This document shows positions 26,966-36,125 of a DNA stretch of 64,000 bases, piece by piece. The DNA is from JADGNZ01 sp963715895 (GTDB lineage Bacteria; Acidobacteriota; Thermoanaerobaculia; Gp7-AA8). The notes beneath the pieces are model-generated. The model ran no database searches. It was not told where the DNA came from and saw only the letters and a program-made list of their open reading frames with translations. The stretch is from positions 5,022,001-5,086,000 of the forward strand of contig OY970284.1 in assembly GCA_963715895.1 (NCBI GenBank). The letters are read 5' to 3'. A program made the position numbers and the translations under genes. Each line of letters begins with the position of its first letter. Position 1 is the first letter of the stretch.

Positions 26966-28449
26966 CAGAGTTGTCCTGTCCTGATCAGCGAAAGCAATGA
27001 CTGCCCCGGAGGTTTCGGAGGAGCAAACCGCGGCAGGTAAATCTGCACCCGCGCCTGTGACGTGGCCGGCTGCTTAGCGGCGCTCACGGCTCGCGACACG
27101 CTGGAGATCGCGCTCGACTGAGTCTGCAAATCCCTCGCGATCTGTTCGAGCGTTTTGTGGAAACGATCGAACCCGCCCAACTCCTGCCACAACGCCTCAA
27201 GCTGTTGCTGCTGACGGGCCTCCTCAAATTGGTACTGCTGTTTTCCGGGCGAGTTGTCCGCCAGATATCGAGCCTTCGAGTCGATGTACGCCTGGACGTA
27301 GGTCGCGTAAGTAGAGTCGCCGATCGCGCCGCCGCCGATCTGCCCGGTCTCGTCGAAGAACTGCCCGGCGAATTGACTGCCGATGTCGTGGCCGTCCCCG
27401 CTCGGAGTTTCCTGAGAGGTCTGACTGCCGCCAGCGAGGAGCGCCATCAGCGACTTCATCGCCTCCGAGACCTGCGAGGTGATCGCCGCTCCTGCTGAGG
27501 CCACGGCAGCCGTTGCGTTCGTAGCGATCGTCTCCGAGGCCTGCGCGGCCATGTCCTGCAACTGCGTCGATGCCTGATCGACGGCAGTCTGCACCTGAGT
27601 CGATGCCTCTGCCGCGGCTGCGTGTAGCGTGAAAACGTGGACCGCGGTCGACTCGGCCATCATCCCGAGTTCCTTTTCAAGGTCTGCCTTTCGTTGCGCC
27701 GTCGCCGCGGCCTGCGCGTCCTGTTGCTGCTTATCAAGAATCGCCTGTTGTGCGGCGCGTTCATCGTCGAGCTTCTGGGCTTCCGCCTGGCGCGCGGCCA
27801 GGTTCGCCTTCATCTCGTCGATGCGCTTCTGCTCGTCGGCCTGTTTTTTCTGTTCATCGGCGATCACGGCCTGCTGCGCCGCGATGGCGTCGAGTTGCTT
27901 TTGCCACGCCTCGCTATGCGTCAGCTCGAAGTCCGCGACTCGGAAGCGTTTCTCTGCGTCATCGAGCTTCGCCGTCAGGTCGACGACTGCCGTCTTCTGC
28001 GTCTCGATAGCCTTGAGGTCTTCCGCCGTTCCTTTCGATGTGTCTTCGAGGTACTGAAGCCGCGCCCGAGCCTCGTTGAGATCATCGGTGAGCTTCTTTT
28101 TTTCGGCTCCGACACCGCTCGAATCGCCGAGGCCTGCGGCCTCACGCATCTTCTGAAGCTGATCATTCGACTCGGCGAGCGATTCTTGAAGATCGGTGAT
28201 GTGGTCACCCATCTTCGTGGCCACTGCTTCTTCATCGGCGACAAGTCTTTTGTGTTCGTCGAGGCCGGCCTGGAGTTTCGCTCCCTCCTCGTCGATCTGG
28301 ATGATGCGGAGCTCGGCGCGCGCGGAGGCCTCATCCGACGGCGAGAGCGTCGCCGAACTGGAGGGCGATGGAATGCTTTCAATTGCCGCAGCCGCGGCGT
28401 CCGCGCCGGCCGTTGCGGCGGCGAGGTTCCTGATAAGGAGTGCAAGCAT
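26965..28449 (-). CDS. Coiled-coil phage tail protein next to the tape measure
   Basis: 494 residues. From about 45 to 270 it is a long coiled coil rich in Ala, Glu, Lys and Gln (KLTDDLNEARARLQYLED, EQKKQADEQKRIDEMKANLA). The C-terminal part is more globular and ends in RFAPPKPPGQSLLSL. It directly follows the tape measure, with 8 bp between. It could be a second tape-measure part or a tail-tip tether; the coiled coil fits either. Confidence 0.65.
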   Translation of the reverse strand: MLALLIRNLAAATAGADAAAAAIESIPSPSSSATLSPSDEASARAELRIIQIDEEGAKLQAGLDEHKRLVADEEAVATKMGDHITDLQESLAESNDQLQKMREAAGLGDSSGVGAEKKKLTDDLNEARARLQYLEDTSKGTAEDLKAIETQKTAVVDLTAKLDDAEKRFRVADFELTHSEAWQKQLDAIAAQQAVIADEQKKQADEQKRIDEMKANLAARQAEAQKLDDERAAQQAILDKQQQDAQAAATAQRKADLEKELGMMAESTAVHVFTLHAAAAEASTQVQTAVDQASTQLQDMAAQASETIATNATAAVASAGAAITSQVSEAMKSLMALLAGGSQTSQETPSGDGHDIGSQFAGQFFDETGQIGGGAIGDSTYATYVQAYIDSKARYLADNSPGKQQYQFEEARQQQQLEALWQELGGFDRFHKTLEQIARDLQTQSSAISSVSRAVSAAKQPATSQARVQIYLPRFAPPKPPGQSLLSLIRTGQL

Positions 28450-28457
28450 TGATTTGT

Positions 28458-31448
28458 CTATGCCGAGCCATGCAGCCCTGCGTCAGTCGCATCACCACTC
28501 GGGATGTTGTGAACGGCCGTGGCGACTTCGCCGAGTGAATGAGCCAATGCGTCCGCGTGGCTTTTTGCCTCTTTGAGGTGTTCGACAAGAGGGCCGAGAT
28601 TGTCGCCGATGCTCCCCAAACCGTTGGACACGCCGGCGTAGGCCACATTCAGCTTGTCCATTTCGAGGACGTGCGCAGCCAGTTCCGGATTGACCCTTCC
28701 GATGGCTTCGCCGGTTGTGCTCATCGCTGCACTGAACTGCGGAACGATCGTGATCCCGGCCTTCGCCATGTACTCGTTAAACTGTTGCCAGAATGGATCG
28801 GAGCCCTCGGCGGCGCTCCCGGCTTTCGTCGTCGCATCGGCAACACCGTCCGCTGCTGCCTTGACATTCGTCATCGTGCGCGTCGCGGCGTCGTAATGCA
28901 CAGCGGACTCGCCAGCGGCTTTGCCGGCATCTCCGGTCGCCTTGGCCACGTTGCTGATTGCCCCGGAAGCCTCGTCCTGGGTGATCGCGTTCTTCGAGGT
29001 CGCAACACTGGCCGCATCAGTCGCCTTCGTCTCATCGTTGATCGAGTTAAGAAACCGCCTCTGTAGCTCGATATCGGCCTCAACTTGCGCCGCACGGCCA
29101 GACTTCACCACGGTGATTTGCGACTCAGACTCGGCGAGCCTGTGTTGCGCGATGTAGAGCGAACCTGTCTTTTCGATCTCGTTCTGGAGAGCTTGCTCGT
29201 TCGATTTCAAGGCCTCGGAGTGCCGGTGGATGGCAGAGGTTTGTTCGTCGCTTGCGGCGACGTCCTTTTTCTTCGAGGCGGTCAGCTTGTCCTGTTCGCG
29301 CTGGAGCGAATCGATGCTCGATGCGACCGAGATCATTTCCGTGATGCGCGCCCGGTCGCTGGCGGTGAGATCTCCGTTTGTCTTCAGCTCTTCACGGAGT
29401 TTGTCGATCTGCTTCTGAACGGCGGACTCTTTCTTTGCGTACGCCCCTGTCTCCTCGTTGACTGCATCAGCTAGAGACTGAAGCATCTCGGCAAGATGCT
29501 CGGAAGCCTTAGCGGCTTCGTCGGCGTCCTTCGCATCCTCTTTCGCCTGGGCGGCGGCTTCCTTGAGCGCGTCGGCCGCCAGCTTCGCCGCCGTCGCTTC
29601 TCCCTCTTTGGCCTTGGCCAGCTTCGAAGCGGATTCGATGTCCGTCTTTGTTTTCTCGCTGTCGTCTTCGTGGGCTTTCGCGCTTTCCTTCAGCGCCTCG
29701 ACGACTTGCCGTGCGTTCTTGGCCTCGACCTCTTTCCCTTTGGCGATCTTCTCTGCAGCCTTCGCGACTTCCTCGGCGTTATCCGCCGCTTCGCGCGCAG
29801 CGTCAGCATCGGCCTCCGCCCCCGCTTTCACGGCGGCTGTCAGGTGCTCTTGTGAGCCAGTGCGTTTCTCGACCGCGCCTCGTGCCACTTCGATCGCGGC
29901 GGCGACGCGTTTGTTCATCTCCGCATTCTCACTCGCAAACTTGGCCGCAATTTCATCGGCAGTAGCTGCAGCGTGAGTGGATGCCGTTCTGCGGTCTTGC
30001 GCTCGCCCGGCCGCGTCGACCTCGTTCTCCAAACCGTCGAAGGCGTGTTTGACTCGGTCGATTGCGGCTGATGCCGCATCCGCATCACCTTTCGCGATTG
30101 CTTCGAAAAACTCAGTGGAAGCCGTTCCCGCGTTGACCAGATCGGCGAGGAAAACCTGCATCCCGGCTTCCATCCGACCGAACCATGGAAGCAAATCAAC
30201 AGAAAGCCAATCGGTCAGCTTCGTCTTCAGGTGTTCGACCGACTCGGCGTTTTGCTCATTCGCCTCGGCCATCTTCAGACCGCCCGCCACAGAGGCGGCG
30301 AAGACCGCAACTACCGCGCCGGCCTGGATGGCAATGCGCGCCCACCCACTACCAAACTCGTTGAGATTCAAACTCTCGAAGCTCTTTTTGAGATGCGCGG
30401 ACATCGCCGCCATCAGCCCGAGCTGGCCAGCGGCGCTCCCGATCTTCTCGCCCGTTTCTCCGAAGTGCCTCCCCGCCTGCTCCGCGAGCAAGCCGATCGT
30501 CGCGAACTGTTCGCCGCCTTCCTTCGTCGCGACGGCCGCCTGGCGCTGCGCGGCGACCATCTCCTGAACATGAAGGGTAAGGCGCTGGACCTCGACATCC
30601 CACGCTTCATAAGCCGCGCGCGTCTCGGTGTCGGCGTTCTCCATTGCGCCAAATTCGTCGACAATCGCCTCTTTCAGGCGAATCCTGTTCTGGAGAACCT
30701 CGGCGAGCGTCCGTGCGCTCTCTCTCGCGCCTTCCTCATCCCTTGTCCAGCCGCGGTCGACGCTGTCCGCCATGTTCTTAGCGGCGTCGGCGACACTGAC
30801 AAAGCCGCGCCTCACGTCGGGCAGAGGAAGCGCGGCGCGCTCCGACGCTGCGGTGATCTGATCGACTGAGGCCGCCGCTTGTCCCGCTGCCCCCGCGACC
30901 GCCTCGAGCGCTGTTGAGGAGTTCTCAGCGCCAGTGGTGACGCCAATCCCGGCCTCTTCGCCTGCCGTACCCACGGCGTCCAGCGCGGCCCCAGCGCCTG
31001 CGGCACCATCCGCAACACTTTTCGTTGCGTCGCTCGCCGCCGCGCCGGCCTCCATGAAGCGCGCCTTCAGCTCGGTGACCTGTTCGCGCTGCTGCTGCAT
31101 CGCAGCGCTCACGCCGATAATCTGCTGCTCAGCAGTCGCAAACCCTCTCGTAAACTCTTCAGGAAGGGTCTGTCCCGTGGCCTCCGCCGCTTCCTCGGCG
31201 GTCTTGAGCCTCGCGAATTCCGCAACAAGTCGGTTGAGCTGTGATTCGGCGTTGCCTCCATTTGCGATCGCCGCGAGTGCCTTCTTCGCCCGGTCCTCAA
31301 TCGCCTCGAAGCCGGTAGCGAAACTGGTCGCGAGTTTTCCGCCCTGTTCGGTTACGCGCGTCTCTGCTGCAAGCAGATCGTCGAGCGCTTGCTTCGGCTG
31401 ATCCGCGAGCAGAGTGAGGCTCGCAACTGATTTCTTGTCACCGGCCAT
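28458..31448 (-). CDS. Tail tape measure protein
   Basis: 996 residues, the longest phage gene, following the tail tube gene. Very long helical, Ala/Lys/Glu-rich stretches (EAAAQAKEDAKDADEAAKAS) surround a hydrophobic segment at about 365-395 (IAIQAGAVVAVFAASVAGGL). This layout is classic for tape measure proteins, which set tail length and help DNA entry. At roughly 1.5 angstrom per residue, a tail near 150 nm would be expected (inference). Preceded by the tail tube gene with 9 bp between. Confidence 0.85.
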   Translation of the reverse strand: MAGDKKSVASLTLLADQPKQALDDLLAAETRVTEQGGKLATSFATGFEAIEDRAKKALAAIANGGNAESQLNRLVAEFARLKTAEEAAEATGQTLPEEFTRGFATAEQQIIGVSAAMQQQREQVTELKARFMEAGAAASDATKSVADGAAGAGAALDAVGTAGEEAGIGVTTGAENSSTALEAVAGAAGQAAASVDQITAASERAALPLPDVRRGFVSVADAAKNMADSVDRGWTRDEEGARESARTLAEVLQNRIRLKEAIVDEFGAMENADTETRAAYEAWDVEVQRLTLHVQEMVAAQRQAAVATKEGGEQFATIGLLAEQAGRHFGETGEKIGSAAGQLGLMAAMSAHLKKSFESLNLNEFGSGWARIAIQAGAVVAVFAASVAGGLKMAEANEQNAESVEHLKTKLTDWLSVDLLPWFGRMEAGMQVFLADLVNAGTASTEFFEAIAKGDADAASAAIDRVKHAFDGLENEVDAAGRAQDRRTASTHAAATADEIAAKFASENAEMNKRVAAAIEVARGAVEKRTGSQEHLTAAVKAGAEADADAAREAADNAEEVAKAAEKIAKGKEVEAKNARQVVEALKESAKAHEDDSEKTKTDIESASKLAKAKEGEATAAKLAADALKEAAAQAKEDAKDADEAAKASEHLAEMLQSLADAVNEETGAYAKKESAVQKQIDKLREELKTNGDLTASDRARITEMISVASSIDSLQREQDKLTASKKKDVAASDEQTSAIHRHSEALKSNEQALQNEIEKTGSLYIAQHRLAESESQITVVKSGRAAQVEADIELQRRFLNSINDETKATDAASVATSKNAITQDEASGAISNVAKATGDAGKAAGESAVHYDAATRTMTNVKAAADGVADATTKAGSAAEGSDPFWQQFNEYMAKAGITIVPQFSAAMSTTGEAIGRVNPELAAHVLEMDKLNVAYAGVSNGLGSIGDNLGPLVEHLKEAKSHADALAHSLGEVATAVHNIPSGDATDAGLHGSA

Positions 31449-31457
31449 CGTGTTGGG

Positions 31458-32999
31458 CTACGGGGCCGCGACCGTGCAACGGATCATTTCCGTGTAGATC
31501 GGGCCGCTGAGCCCGACCGCCGTCAGGTCCGAGTCTTCCGGCAAGGCTGTCTTGGTAGTGACATCGCGGACCAGCGTGCTCGTCTCGACGCTCGGGCAGT
31601 TGAAGCCCCAGAACTCGTCGTAGCCGGTCGTGCCGATCGGGTTGCCGTACATGTTGAAGAGGATCGCCATTCGTTCGAAGCGCTCCATCTTCTCCAAGAG
31701 ACGCCGGTCCTCGCGATCGCGATTGAGCTTGATCGTCATCATCGGATCGTCGCCCCGCTGAGAGGCATGCGAGAGCAGCCCCCCGGCGAAGTTCGGCTTC
31801 TTCGGGCTGGTGATCTTCACCGTAGCGTTGCGGAAGCCGGGCTCGTTCGGGGTGCCGCCGTACTGGAAGCCATCGATGTTGAGATCGAACGCGGCAGAGA
31901 TGAGGCTGTCCCGGCTCGAGTAGCTCGGCGTGGCCAGCGTTCTGACGCTCAAGAACGTCCACTCGTCACCGATGGCCAGCGCTCCCGATCCGGACGGGAA
32001 GAGCATGAAGAGGTCGAGGTTGCGATCGACCCCGGCGCGCCATACCACCGTCGCATCGGCAGGGTTCCGGGAGACGCGAGTGTAGCGGTCAAACTCGACC
32101 GCGATCGCCGTCCCCGCTGTGCCGTATCCCCACGAGACGACGTACGCGAGCGCCGCCAGCGACGTCGCCGCGGCTGCGCTGAGCGTCAGGTGCTGGTCGT
32201 CGGCGATCGCGGTGATCGTCCTCGGCGTCTCACCGGCGATATCGACGATGTCGCCCACGGCATAGTCGGTGAACGTCGTTTCAGCGTCGCCGACGAGCGC
32301 GGTCGTTCCGTTCGTCGTGACCGTTCCCGACGACGGCCGGTTGACGGTGAACTTCACGCTGCCATCGGCACCTCCGGCAGCGAGGGCCGTGACCTTGGCC
32401 TTGACCTGGCTGATGCCAGCTCCGAACGAACCGATGAGAACAGGCTTCCCGGTGAACGTCGCCGGCGTTCCCACCGCGCGCGAGGCGTATGAGTAGAAGC
32501 AGCCGAGCCACTGTTCGGTAATGCTAATGATCTTGCCGTCTACGATCTTGATCTCGGTGTCAGACATGCGCATTCCGGTGAGCAGGACCGGGAATCCGTC
32601 GCCGTCCGTGATCTCGAAATCGGCCGAGTCGCAGTACGCCGGCGACGACTCGCCTCGCTCGCGCGGATGCATCGTCCATTCGTAGACGCCCGTCGTCGGG
32701 TTGGCGATCGCGTACATTCCGTTCTGTACGGCACGACGCCAAGCGAGCGAGTCGACGTCGGGCTCCACATCCCACTTCGTTGCGATGTCGATGCGCGTCG
32801 GCCGGCCCGGCGCGGTGCGGCCGTTGGGGATCATGTTCGCGCCGCGCTCGATAGTCTTCTTCGGCAGCAGGCCCGTGATGTTCTGCGCGTAGAAAAAGCG
32901 ATTGATCGCAGAACCGGGGAGGTTGTTTCCGCGCTCGATGCATGCGCCGATCTGATAGTCGCTCCCGCGGGGAGCTGGGTTGGGCGGCTGAAACGTCAT
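31458..32999 (-). CDS. Major tail tube protein candidate
   Basis: 513 residues, starting MTFQPPNPAPRGSDYQIGAC. A mid-part insertion at about 205-290 (Ala/Thr/Gly-rich, ITAIADDQHLTLSAAAATSL) resembles an added Ig-like or decoration domain. It lies directly before the tape measure and after a strong terminator, so it has its own transcript start or selective expression, as expected for an abundant tube protein. The tube role is from position and size. Confidence 0.65.
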   Translation of the reverse strand: MTFQPPNPAPRGSDYQIGACIERGNNLPGSAINRFFYAQNITGLLPKKTIERGANMIPNGRTAPGRPTRIDIATKWDVEPDVDSLAWRRAVQNGMYAIANPTTGVYEWTMHPRERGESSPAYCDSADFEITDGDGFPVLLTGMRMSDTEIKIVDGKIISITEQWLGCFYSYASRAVGTPATFTGKPVLIGSFGAGISQVKAKVTALAAGGADGSVKFTVNRPSSGTVTTNGTTALVGDAETTFTDYAVGDIVDIAGETPRTITAIADDQHLTLSAAAATSLAALAYVVSWGYGTAGTAIAVEFDRYTRVSRNPADATVVWRAGVDRNLDLFMLFPSGSGALAIGDEWTFLSVRTLATPSYSSRDSLISAAFDLNIDGFQYGGTPNEPGFRNATVKITSPKKPNFAGGLLSHASQRGDDPMMTIKLNRDREDRRLLEKMERFERMAILFNMYGNPIGTTGYDEFWGFNCPSVETSTLVRDVTTKTALPEDSDLTAVGLSGPIYTEMIRCTVAAP

Positions 33000-33011
33000 G
33001 CTCTTCTCCAG

Positions 33012-33043
33012 AAAAGAAAAGGCCCGCCGTGATCCGGCGGGCC
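33012..33043 (-). terminator. Phage terminator before the tail tube gene
   Basis: Stem GGCCCGCCG / CGGCGGGCC (33021-33029, 33035-33043). On the - strand it is followed by TTTTCTTTTC. It lies between the gene at 33085 and the tail tube gene. Confidence 0.8.
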
Positions 33044-33084
33044 GTGTTGATGGTCCTGGGGTTGCTGCTGCTTTACCGGTGGAG

Positions 33085-33342
33085 CTACTTGCCGTTGCTC
33101 GAGCTGCCGGACTTCGACTCCTCCGCAGGTTTGACTTCCCGGAATCCGCCTTGATCGATCAGCTCGCGGGCGATCTCCTCGGGCTCCGCGCTTGCGTCGC
33201 CGTGCTCGGGAGTCTTCGTCTTGCGATCGGCGGGATGAAAGAACCACGTCCCGTGCCTCGTGGCGGGAATGGTGATCGGGTTTCCGCGCGTCCCGAGGTA
33301 TTCGATGATGATGGTCTTGCTCTGCGTGGCCTCGTCGCTCAT
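33085..33342 (-). CDS. Small phage protein of the head-tail region, 85 residues
   Basis: Short acidic-basic protein (IIIEYLGTRGNPITIPATRH) with a disordered Ser/Lys/Gly-rich tail. Start ATG overlaps the previous gene's stop (ATGA). No family recognised; similar small genes lie between tail terminator and tube genes in siphophages. Confidence 0.6.
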   Translation of the reverse strand: MSDEATQSKTIIIEYLGTRGNPITIPATRHGTWFFHPADRKTKTPEHGDASAEPEEIARELIDQGGFREVKPAEESKSGSSSNGK

Positions 33343-33902
33343 TGATACGGCCTCCTGCCTTCTGTGTTTTCTTTGGTGGTGAAGGAGATCGTCATGTACG
33401 CCACGAGTGAATCCGTTCTGGCGACGATCGGGTGATAGAGAACCTCGTCGATGCCGGTTGTGATCATCGGGACCAGCGTCGCCGTTGCGGGATAGTCCGG
33501 ATCGGCAAGGATGCCGGCGGGACGGTGCGGAGTAGCTCCGCGAATCACTGCGTTTACCAGCGCTTCCATCCAGTCGACGAGATGGTTCTCGCCCGGCGCG
33601 GTCGCGCCTCCGGAATTGCGGGGAAAGAAATACTCGACTTCCACATCGAAGTCGCGGTTGTCGATGCCCGATGTTCCGATTGCCCGCCGCCCGGCTATCG
33701 GGTGGTAGACGTGAATCTGTGGCGGCGAGAGGGGCAGCTCTCCGTCGTCTAAGAAGGCACCCATGAAGATACGCGCCGGCTTGAAGTCAGGCTCACCCGC
33801 GAGCGCCCGGCCGCCGGTGTGCTCCACATGGTCCGACGACGCGCAGGCGATCTTCCAAACTGCCTCCACCGCGCGGGTCGGAATCGTGCGCGCGATCGTC
33901 AT
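33339..33902 (-). CDS. Tail terminator / head-tail joining candidate
   Basis: 187 residues, mixed alpha/beta (HVYHPIAGRRAIGTSG, RDFDVEVEYFFPRN). Overlaps its neighbours by four bases at both ends, so it is translated as part of a block. The position just before the tube gene, after a gpG-like protein, matches tail terminator genes; no diagnostic motif. Confidence 0.55.
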   Translation of the reverse strand: MTIARTIPTRAVEAVWKIACASSDHVEHTGGRALAGEPDFKPARIFMGAFLDDGELPLSPPQIHVYHPIAGRRAIGTSGIDNRDFDVEVEYFFPRNSGGATAPGENHLVDWMEALVNAVIRGATPHRPAGILADPDYPATATLVPMITTGIDEVLYHPIVARTDSLVAYMTISFTTKENTEGRRPYQ

Positions 33903-34450
33903 GAGTAGCCTTCCATGTCCCCTTCGAGGATGTACTGCGAGAGGATGAGCGGCCCTTCGAGCTTGGTCACCTCATCGACGAAGACGAACTCGCGCGAGGG
34001 TTCGTGCACGGCGGATGTCACCGAGAGGCGCGCCCTTCGGCTGCTTGCCGCGGACCGGCGAGTTGTGCGCTTCTCATTTCGTTGCTTTTTTTGGTGGATG
34101 AAGACGCGCTCTCCGCTCTCTTTGCTGAAGCTGCGCGTTGTGCCGTCGCCGGCGAAGTGTGCGTGTGGGCTGTCATTCATGATGACGGCATTGCGCTTCG
34201 ACCAGTCGCGGCCGAAACGACCCCTCATGCCGCCCGACTTGTTGAGGATCGGGTGATTTCCCCAACGCTTGATGGTTCCCGGAGCGAGCGGCCTCCATCC
34301 GCCGTTGCCCTGCGAGGCAAAGAACACCAGCGCGCGCTTGAGCCATCGCTCGGCAATGCGTTGCATCGCCGGCGCGGTGTCGATGGCCCTTTCGAGCATC
34401 GGCTTGAAGATTGACTCTCCCGGCCGCCACGATGCGCTGCGTGTCTGCAT
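33899..34450 (-). CDS. Phage virion morphogenesis protein (Mu gpG/HK97 gp10-like)
   Basis: 183 residues containing the pattern of this family: WRPLAPGTIKRWG, then ILNKSGGMRGRFGRDW, the WxPLxPxTxxxK...ILxxSGxL signature seen in neck or tail-completion proteins. Strongly basic middle. The stop overlaps the next gene's ATG. It likely acts in joining head and tail. Confidence 0.65.
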   Translation of the reverse strand: MQTRSASWRPGESIFKPMLERAIDTAPAMQRIAERWLKRALVFFASQGNGGWRPLAPGTIKRWGNHPILNKSGGMRGRFGRDWSKRNAVIMNDSPHAHFAGDGTTRSFSKESGERVFIHQKKQRNEKRTTRRSAASSRRARLSVTSAVHEPSREFVFVDEVTKLEGPLILSQYILEGDMEGYS

Positions 34451-34453
34451 CGG

Positions 34454-34951
34454 TCACAGCCTCGGATTTCTGATGTCGTAGTCCGTGAAGTCGCCTCCGA
34501 CCCCGCTGCCGCGCGTGAAGTTGCGTTCGCGCGCGCGATACCGAACCAGTCCCTTTGATGAGGTGTCCGGCTGAGCCGAGCTGGAAGCAACGAGTGCCGC
34601 GACCGGCAGGGTGCCGCTCCTGACCTTGGTGAGCCATGTCTGCGCCTCGGCGTAATCGTTGGCGATATCCGCCGTGCGGCCTGCTCCGGTCGACGTCAGA
34701 GCGAACATCGCCAGCGCACCGGCGTGCAGGCGCATCTCAGCATCCGCGTCAGCCGGCGCGAAGACGTCCACGCTGGCCGGTGGATATTTCGTCACCAGCG
34801 CGTTGTAGATGGCGGACGTAGCAAACTTGGCCGCCTCGTCAACGCGCGGATGAACGTCTGACGACTCGCCCAGGACGAATACTTGCGCGAGCCTTCCGCT
34901 GGTGCGGTTATCGAGAAAGGCCCACCAGTCCGCGATGATCGTGAAAGCCAT
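34454..34951 (-). CDS. Head completion/connector protein (DUF1320-like)
   Basis: 165 residues. It has helical segments typical of connector proteins that bind below the portal (HPRVDEAAKFATSAIYNALV, AEAQTWLTKVRSGTL) and a short C-terminal tail. The ATG at 34951 has GGAGG eight bases upstream; a longer frame to 34984 overlaps the capsid gene. Encoded right after the major capsid gene. DUF1320/gp36-like identity is inferred from size, order and the W-L-xx-V pattern. Confidence 0.55.
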   Translation of the reverse strand: MAFTIIADWWAFLDNRTSGRLAQVFVLGESSDVHPRVDEAAKFATSAIYNALVTKYPPASVDVFAPADADAEMRLHAGALAMFALTSTGAGRTADIANDYAEAQTWLTKVRSGTLPVAALVASSSAQPDTSSKGLVRYRARERNFTRGSGVGGDFTDYDIRNPRL

Positions 34952-34980
34952 TCGGGGGATCCTCCAAGATGCGCGCTGAC

Positions 34981-36036
34981 TCACGCGGCGTTGGTGTTGT
35001 CCCAGTAGTAGCCGCAGGTGCTGACCGAGACGACCTTCCAGTACTCGGTCGCTTCGATGTAGCGGATCTTGCCGTTGATGCTGTTGTAGGCCATGACCGA
35101 CAGCGGCCCGCCGCCAATCTCCTGCGGAGTGTTCCGGTAGAAGCGTTTGACGAAAGCCGCGGTCGACTCGTCGTGCGCGTCGAAGTTGGGGTCGCCTTCG
35201 TCATCGAAGCCGCTGAGACCCGTGTGGATCATGGAGGCGCCGTTGGGTTTCCACAGATCGCTCGGGACGCCGGGAGCGCCCGGCACCGCCTGGGTCTGCA
35301 CGATCGTCTTGCCGACGACGACCTGCGGGATATGGAACGCCTTGGCCAGCAGCTTGAGATCGACGAGCGCTGGATTGTCGATCGTGGCCCCACCGCTGAT
35401 CAGATCCCTGATCGCGTCGTTCTTGAGAAGACTGATCATCGAGTCCCATCCCAGAATGAGCGTATCGATCGGATGCACCCAGCGCCGATCGACGTCGCGC
35501 GCGAGGTCGAGCATCATCGTGACGATGTCCGGCTCGCCGGCGAAGTTGGCCGGGTTCGGATTGCGCAACGCGGCGTCGTAGTTGGCCAGGCCAAACACCT
35601 TTGCCGCTGTCGCCTGCTCTTTAAGGATCTTGAGGTTGAAGTAGAGCTTGTTGGTGAGGCGCTTGTAGCGGCGCTCCTCGTGCGACATGCGTCCCGCCGG
35701 GACGGGCTGCGCGCGATCGCGTGCGCGATCAGCCTCGATCTCGTTGATGTCTACTTCGGCATTGAGCGCCCACTCCTTGACCGTGTCTTTCTTGGTCGAC
35801 TCTTCGGGCTGCGTGATCGTGCGCGTCGGCGCGCGAAGGCCACGCGAGGCCTCGGCCGGATTGACCGGTACGAGAGCCGAGTTGTCGACGAGGTCGTACT
35901 CGAAGTCGAAGCCGCCCTCGGTGTCGATCGTCGGCGCGATCTGATCGGAGATGAACTGCTGATTGGAGCCAGCGCCGACGACAAGGTTGGCAATGACGGG
36001 GAAGTGCTGACGTTCTGTTAAGACTGGAGGCGCCAT
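34981..36036 (-). CDS. Major capsid protein
   Basis: 351 residues following the protease-scaffold and decoration genes. It starts MAPPVLTERQHFPVIANLVV and includes YDLVDNSALVPVNP, KILKEQATAAKVFG, LILGWDSMISLLK and GYYWDN near the end. The strand/helix content and location fit an HK97-fold capsid of the type E or Mu gpT-like class. The ATG at 36036 has GGGAGAG upstream and lies just beyond a terminator, so the gene probably has its own promoter or escapes polarity. Longer frames cross that hairpin and are rejected. Confidence 0.75.
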   Translation of the reverse strand: MAPPVLTERQHFPVIANLVVGAGSNQQFISDQIAPTIDTEGGFDFEYDLVDNSALVPVNPAEASRGLRAPTRTITQPEESTKKDTVKEWALNAEVDINEIEADRARDRAQPVPAGRMSHEERRYKRLTNKLYFNLKILKEQATAAKVFGLANYDAALRNPNPANFAGEPDIVTMMLDLARDVDRRWVHPIDTLILGWDSMISLLKNDAIRDLISGGATIDNPALVDLKLLAKAFHIPQVVVGKTIVQTQAVPGAPGVPSDLWKPNGASMIHTGLSGFDDEGDPNFDAHDESTAAFVKRFYRNTPQEIGGGPLSVMAYNSINGKIRYIEATEYWKVVSVSTCGYYWDNTNAA

Positions 36037-36060
36037 CGCGTTCTCTCTCCCTTTTCGTTC

Positions 36061-36093
36061 AAAAGAAAAAGGACGCCCTCGCGGGCGTCCTTG
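36061..36093 (-). terminator. Phage terminator before the capsid gene
   Basis: Perfect 10-bp stem AAGGACGCCC / GGGCGTCCTT (36070-36079, 36084-36093), with TTTTTCTTTTG on the - strand side. Confidence 0.82.
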
Positions 36094-36125
36094 GGGTTGG
36101 TGATGCTTGGTGGTTGGCGGACTGG

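Noticed and set aside
27637..28452. Long forward frames opposite the coiled-coil tail gene and the tape measure
   Set aside because: They are antisense to repetitive Ala/Lys/Glu codons, which leave the reverse frames open by composition; Leu/Arg/Val-rich with no domain.
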